DNA of 64,000 bases from a bacterium (lineage in GTDB: Bacteria; Patescibacteriota; Microgenomatia; UBA1406; GWC2-37-13): positions 1 to 64,000 of the forward strand of contig JAKAHA010000004.1 of assembly GCA_021825445.1 (NCBI GenBank). The letters are read 5' to 3'. The first letter of the stretch is position 1, and each line of letters begins with the position of its first letter. The position numbers and the translations under genes are program-made. Shown piece after piece: positions 1 to 8,690 of this stretch. The notes under the pieces were generated by a model. It was given only the letters and a program-made list of their open reading frames with translations, did no database searches and was not told the DNA's origin.

Positions 1-1
1 C

Positions 2-442
2 GGAACAAAATGGATAAGATCAGTCGCTGATAAAGAACCACAACGTATTTATAAAATTGGTCATGCAACATCAAACGATGGTATTAATTGGGAAAAAGAA
101 AACCGACAATTAATAGCGGACAAACTTAATCTGCAAGAATGTCAGGCACTTCCAACAGTTATTAAATTTGATAATAAATATCACATGTTGTTTTGTTACA
201 GACAAGCAATTGATTTTAGAAAAAATAAAAACAGAGGATATAAAATCGGCTACGCTTTTTCAAAAGATTTAATCAATTGGACTCGCGATGATAAAAATGT
301 CGGAATTGATTTTTCAGAAAACAATTGGGACTCGGAAATGCTCTGTTATCCGCACATGTTTCATTGTGATAATAAAATATATCTGTTATATAATGGGAAT
401 CAATTTGGACGATTTGGATTTGGACTGGCAGTATTAATATGA
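2..442 (+). CDS. Glycosidase-like five-bladed propeller protein, 5'-truncated by window edge
   Basis: The reading frame is open from base 2, so the gene begins outside the window; an internal ATG at 185 is not the real start. The visible 146 residues show repeated blade-like units of the type GHATSNDGINW, then GYAFSKDLINW, each followed by an acidic stretch, as in the GH43/GH32/GH130-like beta-propeller superfamily. Such proteins occur in surface polysaccharide loci. The stop overlaps the next ATG by 4 bases, so the two genes are co-translated. Substrate and activity cannot be read from this fragment; it may be a glycosylase or a non-catalytic sugar-binding propeller. Confidence 0.6.
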   Translation, partial: GTKWIRSVADKEPQRIYKIGHATSNDGINWEKENRQLIADKLNLQECQALPTVIKFDNKYHMLFCYRQAIDFRKNKNRGYKIGYAFSKDLINWTRDDKNVGIDFSENNWDSEMLCYPHMFHCDNKIYLLYNGNQFGRFGFGLAVLI

Positions 443-1089
443 AAAATAAACAAAAAATTAATTTTGCCTTTTACGTTTCTGGTGGTGCCTCACGATTATT
501 AAAATTAATAAAGAAAAATTCTAAGATTTTAGATAATACTGTCCTTGTAGTAAACGACAATGCTCCTAATTTAAAATTAAAAACTCTGCTAATAAAGAAA
601 AAAATAAATTATGTTGAGGTTAATTATGAAAATTTAAAGTTGATCGCTAATGAAAAAAATATATATCTTTCTAAATTATTATTAAAAAAATTTACAGAAC
701 ATAATATAAATTATTGTTTTTGTTTTGGAAGAAAAATCTTAACAGAAGATTTATTAAAAAAATACAAAAATAAAATAATTAATTTTCATCCTTCAATCCT
801 ACCGATGTTTCCTGGAGAAAAATCTATTGATAAAGCAAAAAATAATAATGCTTTTCTTATTGGTAATACCGCTCATTTTGTCGACTCAGGAGTAGATACT
901 GGACCCGCAATTATGCAAAGTATTTGTTATAGAGACGCAACTTGTGAAAGTATTCTCGATATGCAAATTCCAATGATCGAGCAAATATACAAATGGATCG
1001 TCGGTGATCGACTAACTATCGGAAAAAAAGGAGTTATTATTAAAAACGCCAATTACAAACAAACTGTATTTTTTCCTAACATTGAATAA
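439..1089 (+). CDS. Formyltransferase of the PurN/Fmt fold, probably sugar N-formyltransferase
   Basis: A 216-residue protein carrying the catalytic signature of the formyl-THF-dependent transferase fold: N115-F-H117-PSILP, then a GNTAHFVDSGVD block with the catalytic Asp at 153 followed by TGP. These match the Asn-His-Asp triad of PurN. It lies among glycosyltransferases and three genes upstream of a DegT aminotransferase (2759), which suggests that it formylates an amino sugar rather than GAR or Met-tRNA. The N-terminal half is divergent. Translational coupling to the upstream gene (4-base overlap) supports a shared operon. Family call is firm; the sugar substrate is inferred from context. 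Confidence 0.83.
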   Translation: MKNKQKINFAFYVSGGASRLLKLIKKNSKILDNTVLVVNDNAPNLKLKTLLIKKKINYVEVNYENLKLIANEKNIYLSKLLLKKFTEHNINYCFCFGRKILTEDLLKKYKNKIINFHPSILPMFPGEKSIDKAKNNNAFLIGNTAHFVDSGVDTGPAIMQSICYRDATCESILDMQIPMIEQIYKWIVGDRLTIGKKGVIIKNANYKQTVFFPNIE

Positions 1090-1095
1090 ATATTT

Positions 1096-1839
1096 ATGAA
1101 TAGCAAAAGAAATTACAATAAAGAGATAAAAGATGTAGATAATCGTAAATATTTTTATGGCTTTGATTATGATGTCATGCATCCTTTAATGCTCAAATCT
1201 TTTATCCCTTTTTTCAAAAAAGGAAATCTTCTTGAACTTGGAAGCTTTAAAGGAGATTTTACCAAAAGATTACTACCGTATTTTGGAGATATTACTTGTG
1301 TTGAAGCCTCTAGTGAAGCAATCAAATTTGCGAAAAAAAAATTAGGTAAAAAAATTAAATTTTTTAACGGACTTTTTGAAAAGACAACTCTACCAACTAA
1401 ATATGACAATATTGTTTTAACTCACGTATTGGAGCATCTTGACAATCCCATAAAATTACTAAAAAAAATAAATGATAAATGGTTATCAGATAATGGTCGA
1501 TTATTTTTGGTATGCCCCAACGCCAATGCTCCTTCACGTCAAATTGCCGTAAAGATGGGTCTGATAAGTCATAATTCTGCGGTAACGCCAGCTGAAAAAA
1601 AACACGGACATAGAATCACATATTCTCTTGATACTTTAGAGCACGATGCAAAAGCAGGGGGACTCAAAGTAATTCATCGTTCAGGTATATTTTTTAAAGC
1701 ACTGGCTAATTTCCAGTGGGATAAATTATTAAAAACTGATATTATCTCGTCAGAATATTTAGATGGATGTTATGAATTGGGTCAACAATATCCCGATCTA
1801 TGTTCTAGTATTTTTTTACTTTGTGAAAAAGGAAAATAA
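1096..1839 (+). CDS. Class I SAM-dependent methyltransferase
   Basis: A 247-residue Rossmann methyltransferase. Motif I (LLELGSFKGDF, residues 45-55) binds SAM, the acidic end of beta-2 is E70, and the HVLEHL motif at 110-115 is typical of the Methyltransf_11/23 families. It sits 6 bases after the formyltransferase gene and 2 bases before a GT2 gene, so it is part of the same operon. The likely acceptor is a sugar or a lipid-linked glycan intermediate. The target atom cannot be predicted from the sequence. Confidence 0.85.
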   Translation: MNSKRNYNKEIKDVDNRKYFYGFDYDVMHPLMLKSFIPFFKKGNLLELGSFKGDFTKRLLPYFGDITCVEASSEAIKFAKKKLGKKIKFFNGLFEKTTLPTKYDNIVLTHVLEHLDNPIKLLKKINDKWLSDNGRLFLVCPNANAPSRQIAVKMGLISHNSAVTPAEKKHGHRITYSLDTLEHDAKAGGLKVIHRSGIFFKALANFQWDKLLKTDIISSEYLDGCYELGQQYPDLCSSIFLLCEKGK

Positions 1840-1841
1840 TT

Positions 1842-2762
1842 ATGAAAATATCATTTGTAGTCGCCGTATACCGAAATGAAGGGTCGATTCGGAGTACTTA
1901 TGAAAAAATAAAATCAGTTTTTACCCGTTTTTTGAAAAAATATAGTTATGAGATTGTTTTTGTTGATGATGGCTCCGACGACGGATCACTTCAAGAAATA
2001 TTGAGCTTACGAAAAAAAGATCCCAGAGTCAAAGCGATATCGTTTACCAGAAACTTTGGTCAGATGGCTGCCATGCTTGCGGGACTCAAAGAAACTACAG
2101 GTAGTGCAACCATAAATATTTCCGCGGACCTGCAAGATCCGATCGAAATGATTCCGCAAATGGTAAAAAAATGGAGAGAAGGATCGGAAATTGTGGTTTG
2201 TTATCGTATCGGTCGTGCTGATTCATTTGTATCTAAGTTTTTTTCGCGTTTTGCTTATGGACTTCTCAAATTGTCTTTTCCTCAACTGCCATCCGGGGGA
2301 TTTGATTATGTTTTGATCGACAAAAAACCATTGGGTCAATATAACTCAATTAACGTAAGAAATAGATCTTTCCAAGGTGATTTACTATGGTCAGGATATC
2401 GAACAAGTTTTATTCCTTATTTTCGACTTAAACGGACTATTGGTCAATCGCAGTATAATTTTGCAAAAAAACTCAAAAATTTTTTGGATGCCTTGCTTGA
2501 TGCATCATATATGCCAATCAGATTTATTTCGTTAATCGGTTTTATGACCTCGATCATCGGGGCTTTATATAGTTTGACAATTGTTTATGCGTGGGCCTTC
2601 CGTAAGACTCCGTTTACCGGTTGGGCACCGATTATGATTGTGATTTTATTCGTTGGAGGATTAATAATGATTATGCTTGGAATAATCGGCGAATATATTT
2701 GGAGGATTTATGATGAACTGAGAAAAAAACCAAATTATATTATAAGAAGTAAACACATATGA
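1842..2762 (+). CDS. GT2 glycosyltransferase, DPM1/GtrB-like, membrane anchored
   Basis: A 306-residue GT-A transferase. The nucleotide-binding motif VDDGSDDGS is at about 41-49, the SADLQDP metal-binding motif at 94-100, and two hydrophobic helices occupy roughly 230-290. This layout matches polyprenyl-phosphate hexose synthases (DPM1, GtrB, ArnC), which load a sugar onto undecaprenyl phosphate at the inner membrane face. Its TGA stop overlaps the next ATG. It is one of four proteins of this type in the window (also 9986, 21113, 36121), which may supply lipid-linked sugars to the polytopic transferases nearby. Sugar specificity is unknown. Confidence 0.87.
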   Translation: MKISFVVAVYRNEGSIRSTYEKIKSVFTRFLKKYSYEIVFVDDGSDDGSLQEILSLRKKDPRVKAISFTRNFGQMAAMLAGLKETTGSATINISADLQDPIEMIPQMVKKWREGSEIVVCYRIGRADSFVSKFFSRFAYGLLKLSFPQLPSGGFDYVLIDKKPLGQYNSINVRNRSFQGDLLWSGYRTSFIPYFRLKRTIGQSQYNFAKKLKNFLDALLDASYMPIRFISLIGFMTSIIGALYSLTIVYAWAFRKTPFTGWAPIMIVILFVGGLIMIMLGIIGEYIWRIYDELRKKPNYIIRSKHI

Positions 2763-3883
2763 AACCGTTTGAAGAGCCCATCTATGTCACAAGACCGATC
2801 ATGCCTCCGCTTGGTGAATTTACGGATAAGATTGAGCAAATTTGGGAAAGCAAATGGCTGTCAAACAACGGAACACAACTTCAATTATTAGAGAGAGAGA
2901 TCCAAAAGACACTCAAGGTACCTCATGCCTCAATATTTAATAACGGCACAATCGCTTTGATGACTGCAATCAAAAGTTTGGAATTAAAAGGAGAAGTTAT
3001 CACAACCCCGTTCACTTTTCCGGCAACTCCCAATAGTCTTACTTGGTGCAATGTCACTCCGGTTTTTTGTGATATTAATCCCGTAACAATGAATATTGAT
3101 GCAGACAAAATAGAAAAAAGTATTACTAAAAAAACGACGGCAATTTTGGGCGTTCATGTTTTTGGTACACCATGTGATGTGAAAAAAATTCAAAAAATCG
3201 CAAAAAAATATAAATTAAAAGTTATTTATGATGCCGCTCACGCTTTTGGAACGGAGATTGATGATGTTGGGATTGGCAATTTTGGAGATATTTCGATGTT
3301 TAGTTTTCATCCGACAAAATTATTTCATACCGCCGAAGGAGGCGCTCTTACCTGTAATGATGTCTTATTAAGAGATAAAATTAATCTGCTTAGAAACTTT
3401 GGAATAAAAAATGAAGTTGAGGTACTTGTACACGGCATTAACGGCAAGATGAATGAAATTCAGGCTGTTCTTGGTTTAGCTGTTTTACCTCTCATTAAAA
3501 CCGAAAGAAAAAAGAGAGAGCTGATTGGCAAAATATATAAACATTACCTTGATGATATTGAGGGAATTACCTATTTGAAAGATCTGGTCGATGTAAAAAG
3601 TAGTTTTCAATATTTTGTTATCAGAATAAATAAAGAAATATTCGGACGCTCCCGCGACGAGGTCTATGATATTTTAAAAACATATAATATTTTTACAAGA
3701 AAATATTTCTTTCCGCTTTGTAGTCAGTATCCTTACTATAAACATTTACCATCTGCAAAACCAAAAAATTTACCAATTGCACACCAAGTAGTTGAAGAAG
3801 TATTAGTCTTACCGTTTTATGGAACATTGCCTATAGGGGATGCTGAAAAAATTATCACTTTAATTCAATCATTTAAAAAATAA
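2759..3883 (+). CDS. DegT/DnrJ/EryC1/StrS sugar aminotransferase
   Basis: A 374-residue PLP enzyme of the fold-type I sugar aminotransferase family. Visible are NNGTIALMTAIKSL near the N-terminus, the VIYDAAHAFG motif with the PLP-contacting Asp, and SFHPTKLFHTAEGG, whose Lys187 is the Schiff-base lysine. It therefore should transaminate a keto-sugar nucleotide, unlike RfbH at 8691, where that lysine is His. Together with the formyltransferase at 439 it could give an N-formylamino sugar. It starts at the ATG overlapping the upstream stop and ends 3 bases before the next gene. Confidence 0.88.
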   Translation: MKPFEEPIYVTRPIMPPLGEFTDKIEQIWESKWLSNNGTQLQLLEREIQKTLKVPHASIFNNGTIALMTAIKSLELKGEVITTPFTFPATPNSLTWCNVTPVFCDINPVTMNIDADKIEKSITKKTTAILGVHVFGTPCDVKKIQKIAKKYKLKVIYDAAHAFGTEIDDVGIGNFGDISMFSFHPTKLFHTAEGGALTCNDVLLRDKINLLRNFGIKNEVEVLVHGINGKMNEIQAVLGLAVLPLIKTERKKRELIGKIYKHYLDDIEGITYLKDLVDVKSSFQYFVIRINKEIFGRSRDEVYDILKTYNIFTRKYFFPLCSQYPYYKHLPSAKPKNLPIAHQVVEEVLVLPFYGTLPIGDAEKIITLIQSFKK

Positions 3884-3886
3884 TAT

Positions 3887-4636
3887 ATGACAAAAAAAGA
3901 TAAGTTTGTCCATGGCATGGACTGGACAAAAAAAGTAAAAAATTATGAGTTAAATAATTATCGAAAATATCAGTATGACCTTATTTCTAAATTCATAGGA
4001 AATAATATATTGGAAGTTGGCAGTGGCGAAAAAGGATTTACAAACGAGATTGTAAATAATAAAAAAAATATTAAAAGATTGATTTCGATAGAACCTTCCA
4101 GTACTCTTTTCAAACTTCATAAAAATAAATTTAAATTTCCAAAATACACTTCCTTTTACATGAAGGATCTTTTTGATCTTAAGAAAAAAACATTTGGATC
4201 TTTTGACACGATATTATTTGTCCATGTACTTGAGCATATAAAGGAAGACAAAAAAGCTATAGAAAAAGCCTACGAACTTCTTAAACCGAATGGAAGGATC
4301 TTAATTGAAGTCCCGGCTTTGCCGTTTTTATATTCTTCTCATGATAAATTTTTGGGGCATTATCGAAGATATACGAAGAAATACATGCTTTCTTTGATAA
4401 ATAAAAGAAAATTTAATATCGTGGATATTTGGTATCAAGATTTTATCGGAATTTTGGGGTCACTTTTATATTTTAAATTCAAAAAAACAATTTTAAATTC
4501 AGACTCGGGGGTTAGTCTTGTAAGTAAACAAGGAAAATTTTATGATCGATACTTGGTTCCTTTGCAAAGTCTTATTGAAAAATATGTACGACCACCTGTA
4601 GGATTGAGTTTAACAGTCATACTACAAAAAAAATGA
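3887..4636 (+). CDS. Class I SAM-dependent methyltransferase
   Basis: A 249-residue methyltransferase with motif I (NILEVGSGEKGF), a SIEPS beta-2 end and FVHVLEHIKED, followed by a GRILIEVPALPFLYSSHD segment common in the Methyltransf_23/12 group. It is the second methyltransferase of this operon; the stop overlaps the start of the next gene by 4 bases. The overall sequence differs from the protein at 1096, so the two are probably not a recent duplication. A glycan or lipid-glycan substrate is inferred from neighbours only. Confidence 0.85.
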   Translation: MTKKDKFVHGMDWTKKVKNYELNNYRKYQYDLISKFIGNNILEVGSGEKGFTNEIVNNKKNIKRLISIEPSSTLFKLHKNKFKFPKYTSFYMKDLFDLKKKTFGSFDTILFVHVLEHIKEDKKAIEKAYELLKPNGRILIEVPALPFLYSSHDKFLGHYRRYTKKYMLSLINKRKFNIVDIWYQDFIGILGSLLYFKFKKTILNSDSGVSLVSKQGKFYDRYLVPLQSLIEKYVRPPVGLSLTVILQKK

Positions 4637-6486
4637 AAAAAAATTATTTAACCATATTATTCTTATTTATTCTTAGTCTGCTTTGGGTTATTTATACCTT
4701 TAATGATCGACTCCAATATCAGACAATCAAGAAGGTCGCATTTAATAATTTAAATATCAATAAAAATTATCCAGAACCTGTTGATTCAAAAATAAAAGAT
4801 ATTGACATAAATTTTTTATTTAAGATCGATAAAGAAAATAATATTTCAACCATTTTTAATTTTGGAACTGAAACTAATCCTTTGATGCTACGGCTTGTCA
4901 AACCATCTTCATTGCAAATAATCATCGGTCATAATAATCCACTTGGCAACAAAGTTTATTCCTTGACGGATTTATTTGAATATGATAAGCCGCATAAAAT
5001 AAGAATAAAAGTTTTTAAAGAAAAACAGCTTTGGGTCGTCATTGATAACGTCGTAGTCATTAATATTTATGATAAAAAATTTAATTTTGATATTGCCGAT
5101 ATAAAAATAGATAAAAATTTTGGAAGAAATATATCTGATGTAAATGTTAAATATACTCTTTATCGTAAATCGCAATTAATGACAATAATTAAATATATTT
5201 TAGTTTTATTTTTCATTGCTTTAAGCACGCAATTACTTAGAAATAATTTAAAATTTTTTACCCGTGAAGAAAGAATAAAATATGTCGCCGCTCTACTTTT
5301 CATTGGTTTTTTAATGGCTATTTTTTATTCGGTCGGTCAAAATATATTAGGCTATACTGACCCAAAAAACACCTTTCTTTTTACACCCGGAAATATGTTT
5401 ACTGATTTTATTGGTCCCGTTAGAGCTCCAGATATCGTTACCTATTCATTTTTTATGACGGCGATAAAACAGTTTTTCCTTTTTATTGGTGAGGAAATGT
5501 CTTTAACTCTCTTTATTGTTGGTTCAATATGTTTATTAACAATAATAAATGCTAAGGAAATTAGTGAAGCAAGACTTAGTAGATCTTCAATTTTCCATAT
5601 CGCCGTTTTTTCTATACTTAGCTATCCTGTACTTTTTGCCATAAATCGAGGGAATTTTGAAATATTAGTTTTTTTTACCTTATATTTATTTGCTTATTAT
5701 TTAAACAAAAAAAAATTTGTAACGAGTGCCGTGTTCCTTTCTTTAGCGATTTCAATGAAACTATTTCCGGTAGTATTTTTAATTGTTTTTTTATCATTTA
5801 GAAAATTTAGAGCTTTTATATATACTTGCCTGCTGACAATATTTTTAAATTTATCATCATTAATAATAATCACCAAGACATTATCAAAGGATATTTATAA
5901 AATTATTGTTGATTATTTGGGTATTTATAGTGGATCCTACATGAAAGAACAGGTTATTGATAATCGAGGATTGGTTTTTGCGCATAGTTTATACGGACTT
6001 TTAAAATTAAAAATATTTAGCTTCTATAAATCAACCAGTATTACTGATGTGACCTTACGGGAAGTCACGCGCCTTTTTAAATTGTATTCATTCGTGGAGA
6101 TAGGGTTATTCGCGTTTATCGCTTCTTATGTTATTTTTATAGAAAAAGAGTTATGGAAAAAAATTACTCTTCTGGTAATTTCGATGAATGCACTGCCCTA
6201 TGTTTCGGCTGATTACAAATTAATAAATTTTTTTATACCCCTATATCTATTTATTAACAAGAAAGAAAAGAGTAAAACTGATTTAATTTATGTAATTTTA
6301 TTTTCACTACTATTAGTACCAAAAAATTATTACACTTCATTATTAAATTTACCCGATGTAAGCTTGGCAATATTTTTAAATCCGATATTAATGATTGCTT
6401 TATCTTCACTAATCATTTTTGAAGGATTAAAAAATATATATAATAAGAATTATGCTAAAAAAATCTATAAAATTATTTCGAAGTAA
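4633..6486 (+). CDS. Polytopic membrane glycosyltransferase, GT87/DUF2029-like
   Basis: A 617-residue protein: an N-terminal hydrophobic anchor, an extracytoplasmic beta-rich domain at about 35-180 that looks like a LamG/concanavalin-type sandwich, then about ten hydrophobic segments. The segment LAISMKLFPVVFLIVFLSFR is typical of GT87 polyprenyl-phosphate-dependent mannosyltransferase-like proteins. It overlaps the upstream gene by 4 bases and the downstream one by 35. A lipid-linked sugar donor and an acceptor on the outer face are likely from family knowledge. The fused N-terminal domain may recognise the glycan, which is inference. Confidence 0.65.
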   Translation: MKKNYLTILFLFILSLLWVIYTFNDRLQYQTIKKVAFNNLNINKNYPEPVDSKIKDIDINFLFKIDKENNISTIFNFGTETNPLMLRLVKPSSLQIIIGHNNPLGNKVYSLTDLFEYDKPHKIRIKVFKEKQLWVVIDNVVVINIYDKKFNFDIADIKIDKNFGRNISDVNVKYTLYRKSQLMTIIKYILVLFFIALSTQLLRNNLKFFTREERIKYVAALLFIGFLMAIFYSVGQNILGYTDPKNTFLFTPGNMFTDFIGPVRAPDIVTYSFFMTAIKQFFLFIGEEMSLTLFIVGSICLLTIINAKEISEARLSRSSIFHIAVFSILSYPVLFAINRGNFEILVFFTLYLFAYYLNKKKFVTSAVFLSLAISMKLFPVVFLIVFLSFRKFRAFIYTCLLTIFLNLSSLIIITKTLSKDIYKIIVDYLGIYSGSYMKEQVIDNRGLVFAHSLYGLLKLKIFSFYKSTSITDVTLREVTRLFKLYSFVEIGLFAFIASYVIFIEKELWKKITLLVISMNALPYVSADYKLINFFIPLYLFINKKEKSKTDLIYVILFSLLLVPKNYYTSLLNLPDVSLAIFLNPILMIALSSLIIFEGLKNIYNKNYAKKIYKIISK

Positions 6487-7717
6487 TTATTTTGTCTTTT
6501 TTGTAGCAATAATTTTTTTTATTACCATCAGGTCTCTTCATTTTACTTCCGCTCTTAACTTTTCCTTTGACCAAGGTAATGGCTTTACTCATATTCTTGA
6601 AATGTGGAGAAATAAAGAGATCACGCTTGTAGGACCTGCAAGCTCAATTTCGGCAGATAATAAGGAATTGCTTCAAGGAAGCATTATTTATTATTTCATG
6701 CTTATTTTTGCTCTTCTTGGAAAATTTGATCCGATTATATCTTCATATATTTTTATGTTGTTTTGTTCGCTTGGAATAATCCCACTTTACCAAGGAATGA
6801 AAAAACTCGCCAATGAAAAAGTAGCTCTTTTTATGGTGATTCTTTACACACTACTTCCAATATTTATTAATTACACCCGTTTCTTTTTTGGTCCAAATTT
6901 TTTAATCCCACTTTCAACTATTTTGATTTACCTTATGGGTTTGCATAAAACCAAACCTAAGAATATTTACTTGTTTTTAATATTTGCTTATATAGGAATA
7001 TTAATGCAGTTTCATTATCAGGTAGTAATTATTTTGGTAATTTTGTTTATTTACTATTTCTGGATCCCCGTTTTCACGGGGATGACAAAACCACTCTTAA
7101 TTATGGTTGGGGGATTTTGCGTCGGTTTTTCTCCAATGATTTTATTTGAACTTAAGAATCAGTTTTATAATCTTAATGTCATAAAAAATTATTTGTTTAG
7201 CTCAAAACCTCATAGCGGTGCTCCTTTTGAATTTCTTCCACATCGATATCTTTCAATAAGCATTCTTTTTTTCGCTCTGGTTGGTACTTATTTTAAAAAA
7301 TATATTTCTTATACGTTAATAATCATCACTACAATTATTTTAATTATCTTAGATGCTTTTATTTATTTACCAATACCTTCTCATGGATTTGGAATGTCAC
7401 CAAATTGGAATTATCTGATGGAGAAAAAAGCCTATAAAATAATTAAAAAACAAAATATTAAAAATTATAATATAGTCAATCACATTTATGACAATCTCTC
7501 GATCGTTGTAAAATTTCATCTAAAAAAAGACGGGGTAAATATTAATTACGATGATTATTACCGCAACGATTATCTCTACGTAATCAGTAAAAATGCAGAT
7601 ATTTTCAAGGATCCTGCTTATGAGATTAATACCTTCGTTCCAAATAAGTTGATAAAAAGTTGGAAGTTAAATGAAGTTTATAATCTATACCTATTTAAAA
7701 GAATTAATGAACTCTAA
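6452..7717 (+). CDS. Polytopic membrane glycosyltransferase, PMT/ArnT-like (GT39/GT83)
   Basis: A 421-residue integral membrane protein with about ten hydrophobic segments. The acidic motif FSFDQGNGF in the first loop corresponds to the catalytic Asp region of PMT/ArnT enzymes, which use polyprenyl-phosphate sugars. The start overlaps the upstream gene by 35 bases. A 29-nt palindromic repeat (7061-7089) is inserted in frame, adding the residues WIPVFTGMTK between two membrane segments. The C-terminal soluble part is short. It is the last gene of the first operon. Confidence 0.68.
   Translation: MLKKSIKLFRSNYFVFFVAIIFFITIRSLHFTSALNFSFDQGNGFTHILEMWRNKEITLVGPASSISADNKELLQGSIIYYFMLIFALLGKFDPIISSYIFMLFCSLGIIPLYQGMKKLANEKVALFMVILYTLLPIFINYTRFFFGPNFLIPLSTILIYLMGLHKTKPKNIYLFLIFAYIGILMQFHYQVVIILVILFIYYFWIPVFTGMTKPLLIMVGGFCVGFSPMILFELKNQFYNLNVIKNYLFSSKPHSGAPFEFLPHRYLSISILFFALVGTYFKKYISYTLIIITTIILIILDAFIYLPIPSHGFGMSPNWNYLMEKKAYKIIKKQNIKNYNIVNHIYDNLSIVVKFHLKKDGVNINYDDYYRNDYLYVISKNADIFKDPAYEINTFVPNKLIKSWKLNEVYNLYLFKRINEL
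7061..7089 (+). repeat. 29-nt palindromic dispersed repeat, in frame within a gene
   Basis: The sequence runs TGGATCCCCG, a TTTTCA loop, then CGGGGATGACAAA. An exact reverse complement lies at 33430-33458 and close variants at 18411-18439 and 20229-20257. The stem is CCCCG/CGGGG. The insertion length plus flanks keeps the host frame open. Confidence 0.9.
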
Positions 7718-7759
7718 GATGGTTTTTTGACGTACTTCATTAATTACTTTTCAGTAGTT

Positions 7760-8401
7760 TTATATTATTTTATTAACATATCTTTTAACTTCATTTTGAA
7801 AAAATTGTTTTAATGCAGTAATGGTGGGCTTAAATTTTTCATTTTTATAAATCAAAGGCTCATCAGTGATATCATCTAGATAACTAAGGCTTTTTAATAT
7901 AACAGTCGAGTCAATCATTGGATACTTTTTTTTTGAAAATGAAAGTAATTGTTCAAGGGAATACATCTTCATAACTTCATATAAATCTATATAATCCTTT
8001 AAGGCAGACCTCTGCATAATCGTAGATAATTTCATACAGGCTATGTCAGGAATTGAAGCAATATTTAAAAATTCAGTCATAATGAGAGAGTTTAACAAGG
8101 GGTAATCATATGTCATAAAACTTATTTTTATTTCAGAATTCAACAAGATAGATAAAGTGTTTTTTTCAATTTGAGTCACAGTAAATAACGTATGACCAAA
8201 AATCGATGAAAGACGTTTTATTAACTTATTTGGATCAAATGAATTATTCGAAAAAAAATCGAAATCAACGCTGTCACGATGTCCAATTTGAAGAGCGAGT
8301 CCGGTCCCTCCAGCCAAATAAAACTCGTTTTTCCATGAAATAAAAGTTGGAATAATTTTTTTCCTACTCTCAGATAATATAAAGAGTTTTAGTTTGTCCA
8401 T
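7760..8401 (-). CDS. AbiEii/AbiGii-type nucleotidyltransferase (toxin family)
   Basis: A 213-residue protein. The signature AGGTGLALQIGHRDSVDFDFF is the GG-x-x-LALQ plus D-x-D core of the AbiEii (former DUF1814) nucleotidyltransferase family, which includes type IV toxin and abortive-infection proteins. It starts 3 bases after the 92-residue ORF at 8405 on the same strand, giving a two-gene module. It interrupts the glycan locus and lies opposite to the preceding operon. The toxin role is family knowledge; activity here is not shown. Confidence 0.82.
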   Translation of the reverse strand: MDKLKLFILSESRKKIIPTFISWKNEFYLAGGTGLALQIGHRDSVDFDFFSNNSFDPNKLIKRLSSIFGHTLFTVTQIEKNTLSILLNSEIKISFMTYDYPLLNSLIMTEFLNIASIPDIACMKLSTIMQRSALKDYIDLYEVMKMYSLEQLLSFSKKKYPMIDSTVILKSLSYLDDITDEPLIYKNEKFKPTITALKQFFQNEVKRYVNKII

Positions 8402-8404
8402 GTA

Positions 8405-8683
8405 TTAAATTCTTCTATTTTTTGGGTTAATTGAAAGAACGAGTCTCCAAAGTGATAAAGATTTTTTGTTCCATTGAAATAAGGGGATATCATTTACCAC
8501 AGATGTAATTAACTCAAAACCATATTGCTTAAATAACCATTTAACTGCTTCTTCTGAACCAAAATTAAGAACTTGAAAAATTATAATTTTCTTATGTTTA
8601 TCTTTTTTTATTTGATCCAGTTTATATGACCATAAAACCGAGTTAACTGATTGAGGTAAGTCGTTAACCAATGAAATAACCAT
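8405..8683 (-). CDS. Small cytosolic partner of AbiEii-like protein (candidate antitoxin)
   Basis: A 92-residue protein with no membrane segment. The pattern is LWSYKLDQI, then KKIIIFQVLNFGSEEAVKWLFKQYG, then a basic C-terminus, resembling small proteins (DUF6922-like) often encoded just upstream of AbiEii toxins. The 3-base spacing to the toxin gene implies co-translation. An antitoxin or regulatory role is inferred from position only. Confidence 0.6.
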   Translation of the reverse strand: MVISLVNDLPQSVNSVLWSYKLDQIKKDKHKKIIIFQVLNFGSEEAVKWLFKQYGFELITSVVNDIPLFQWNKKSLSLWRLVLSINPKNRRI

Positions 8684-8690
8684 GCTTATA

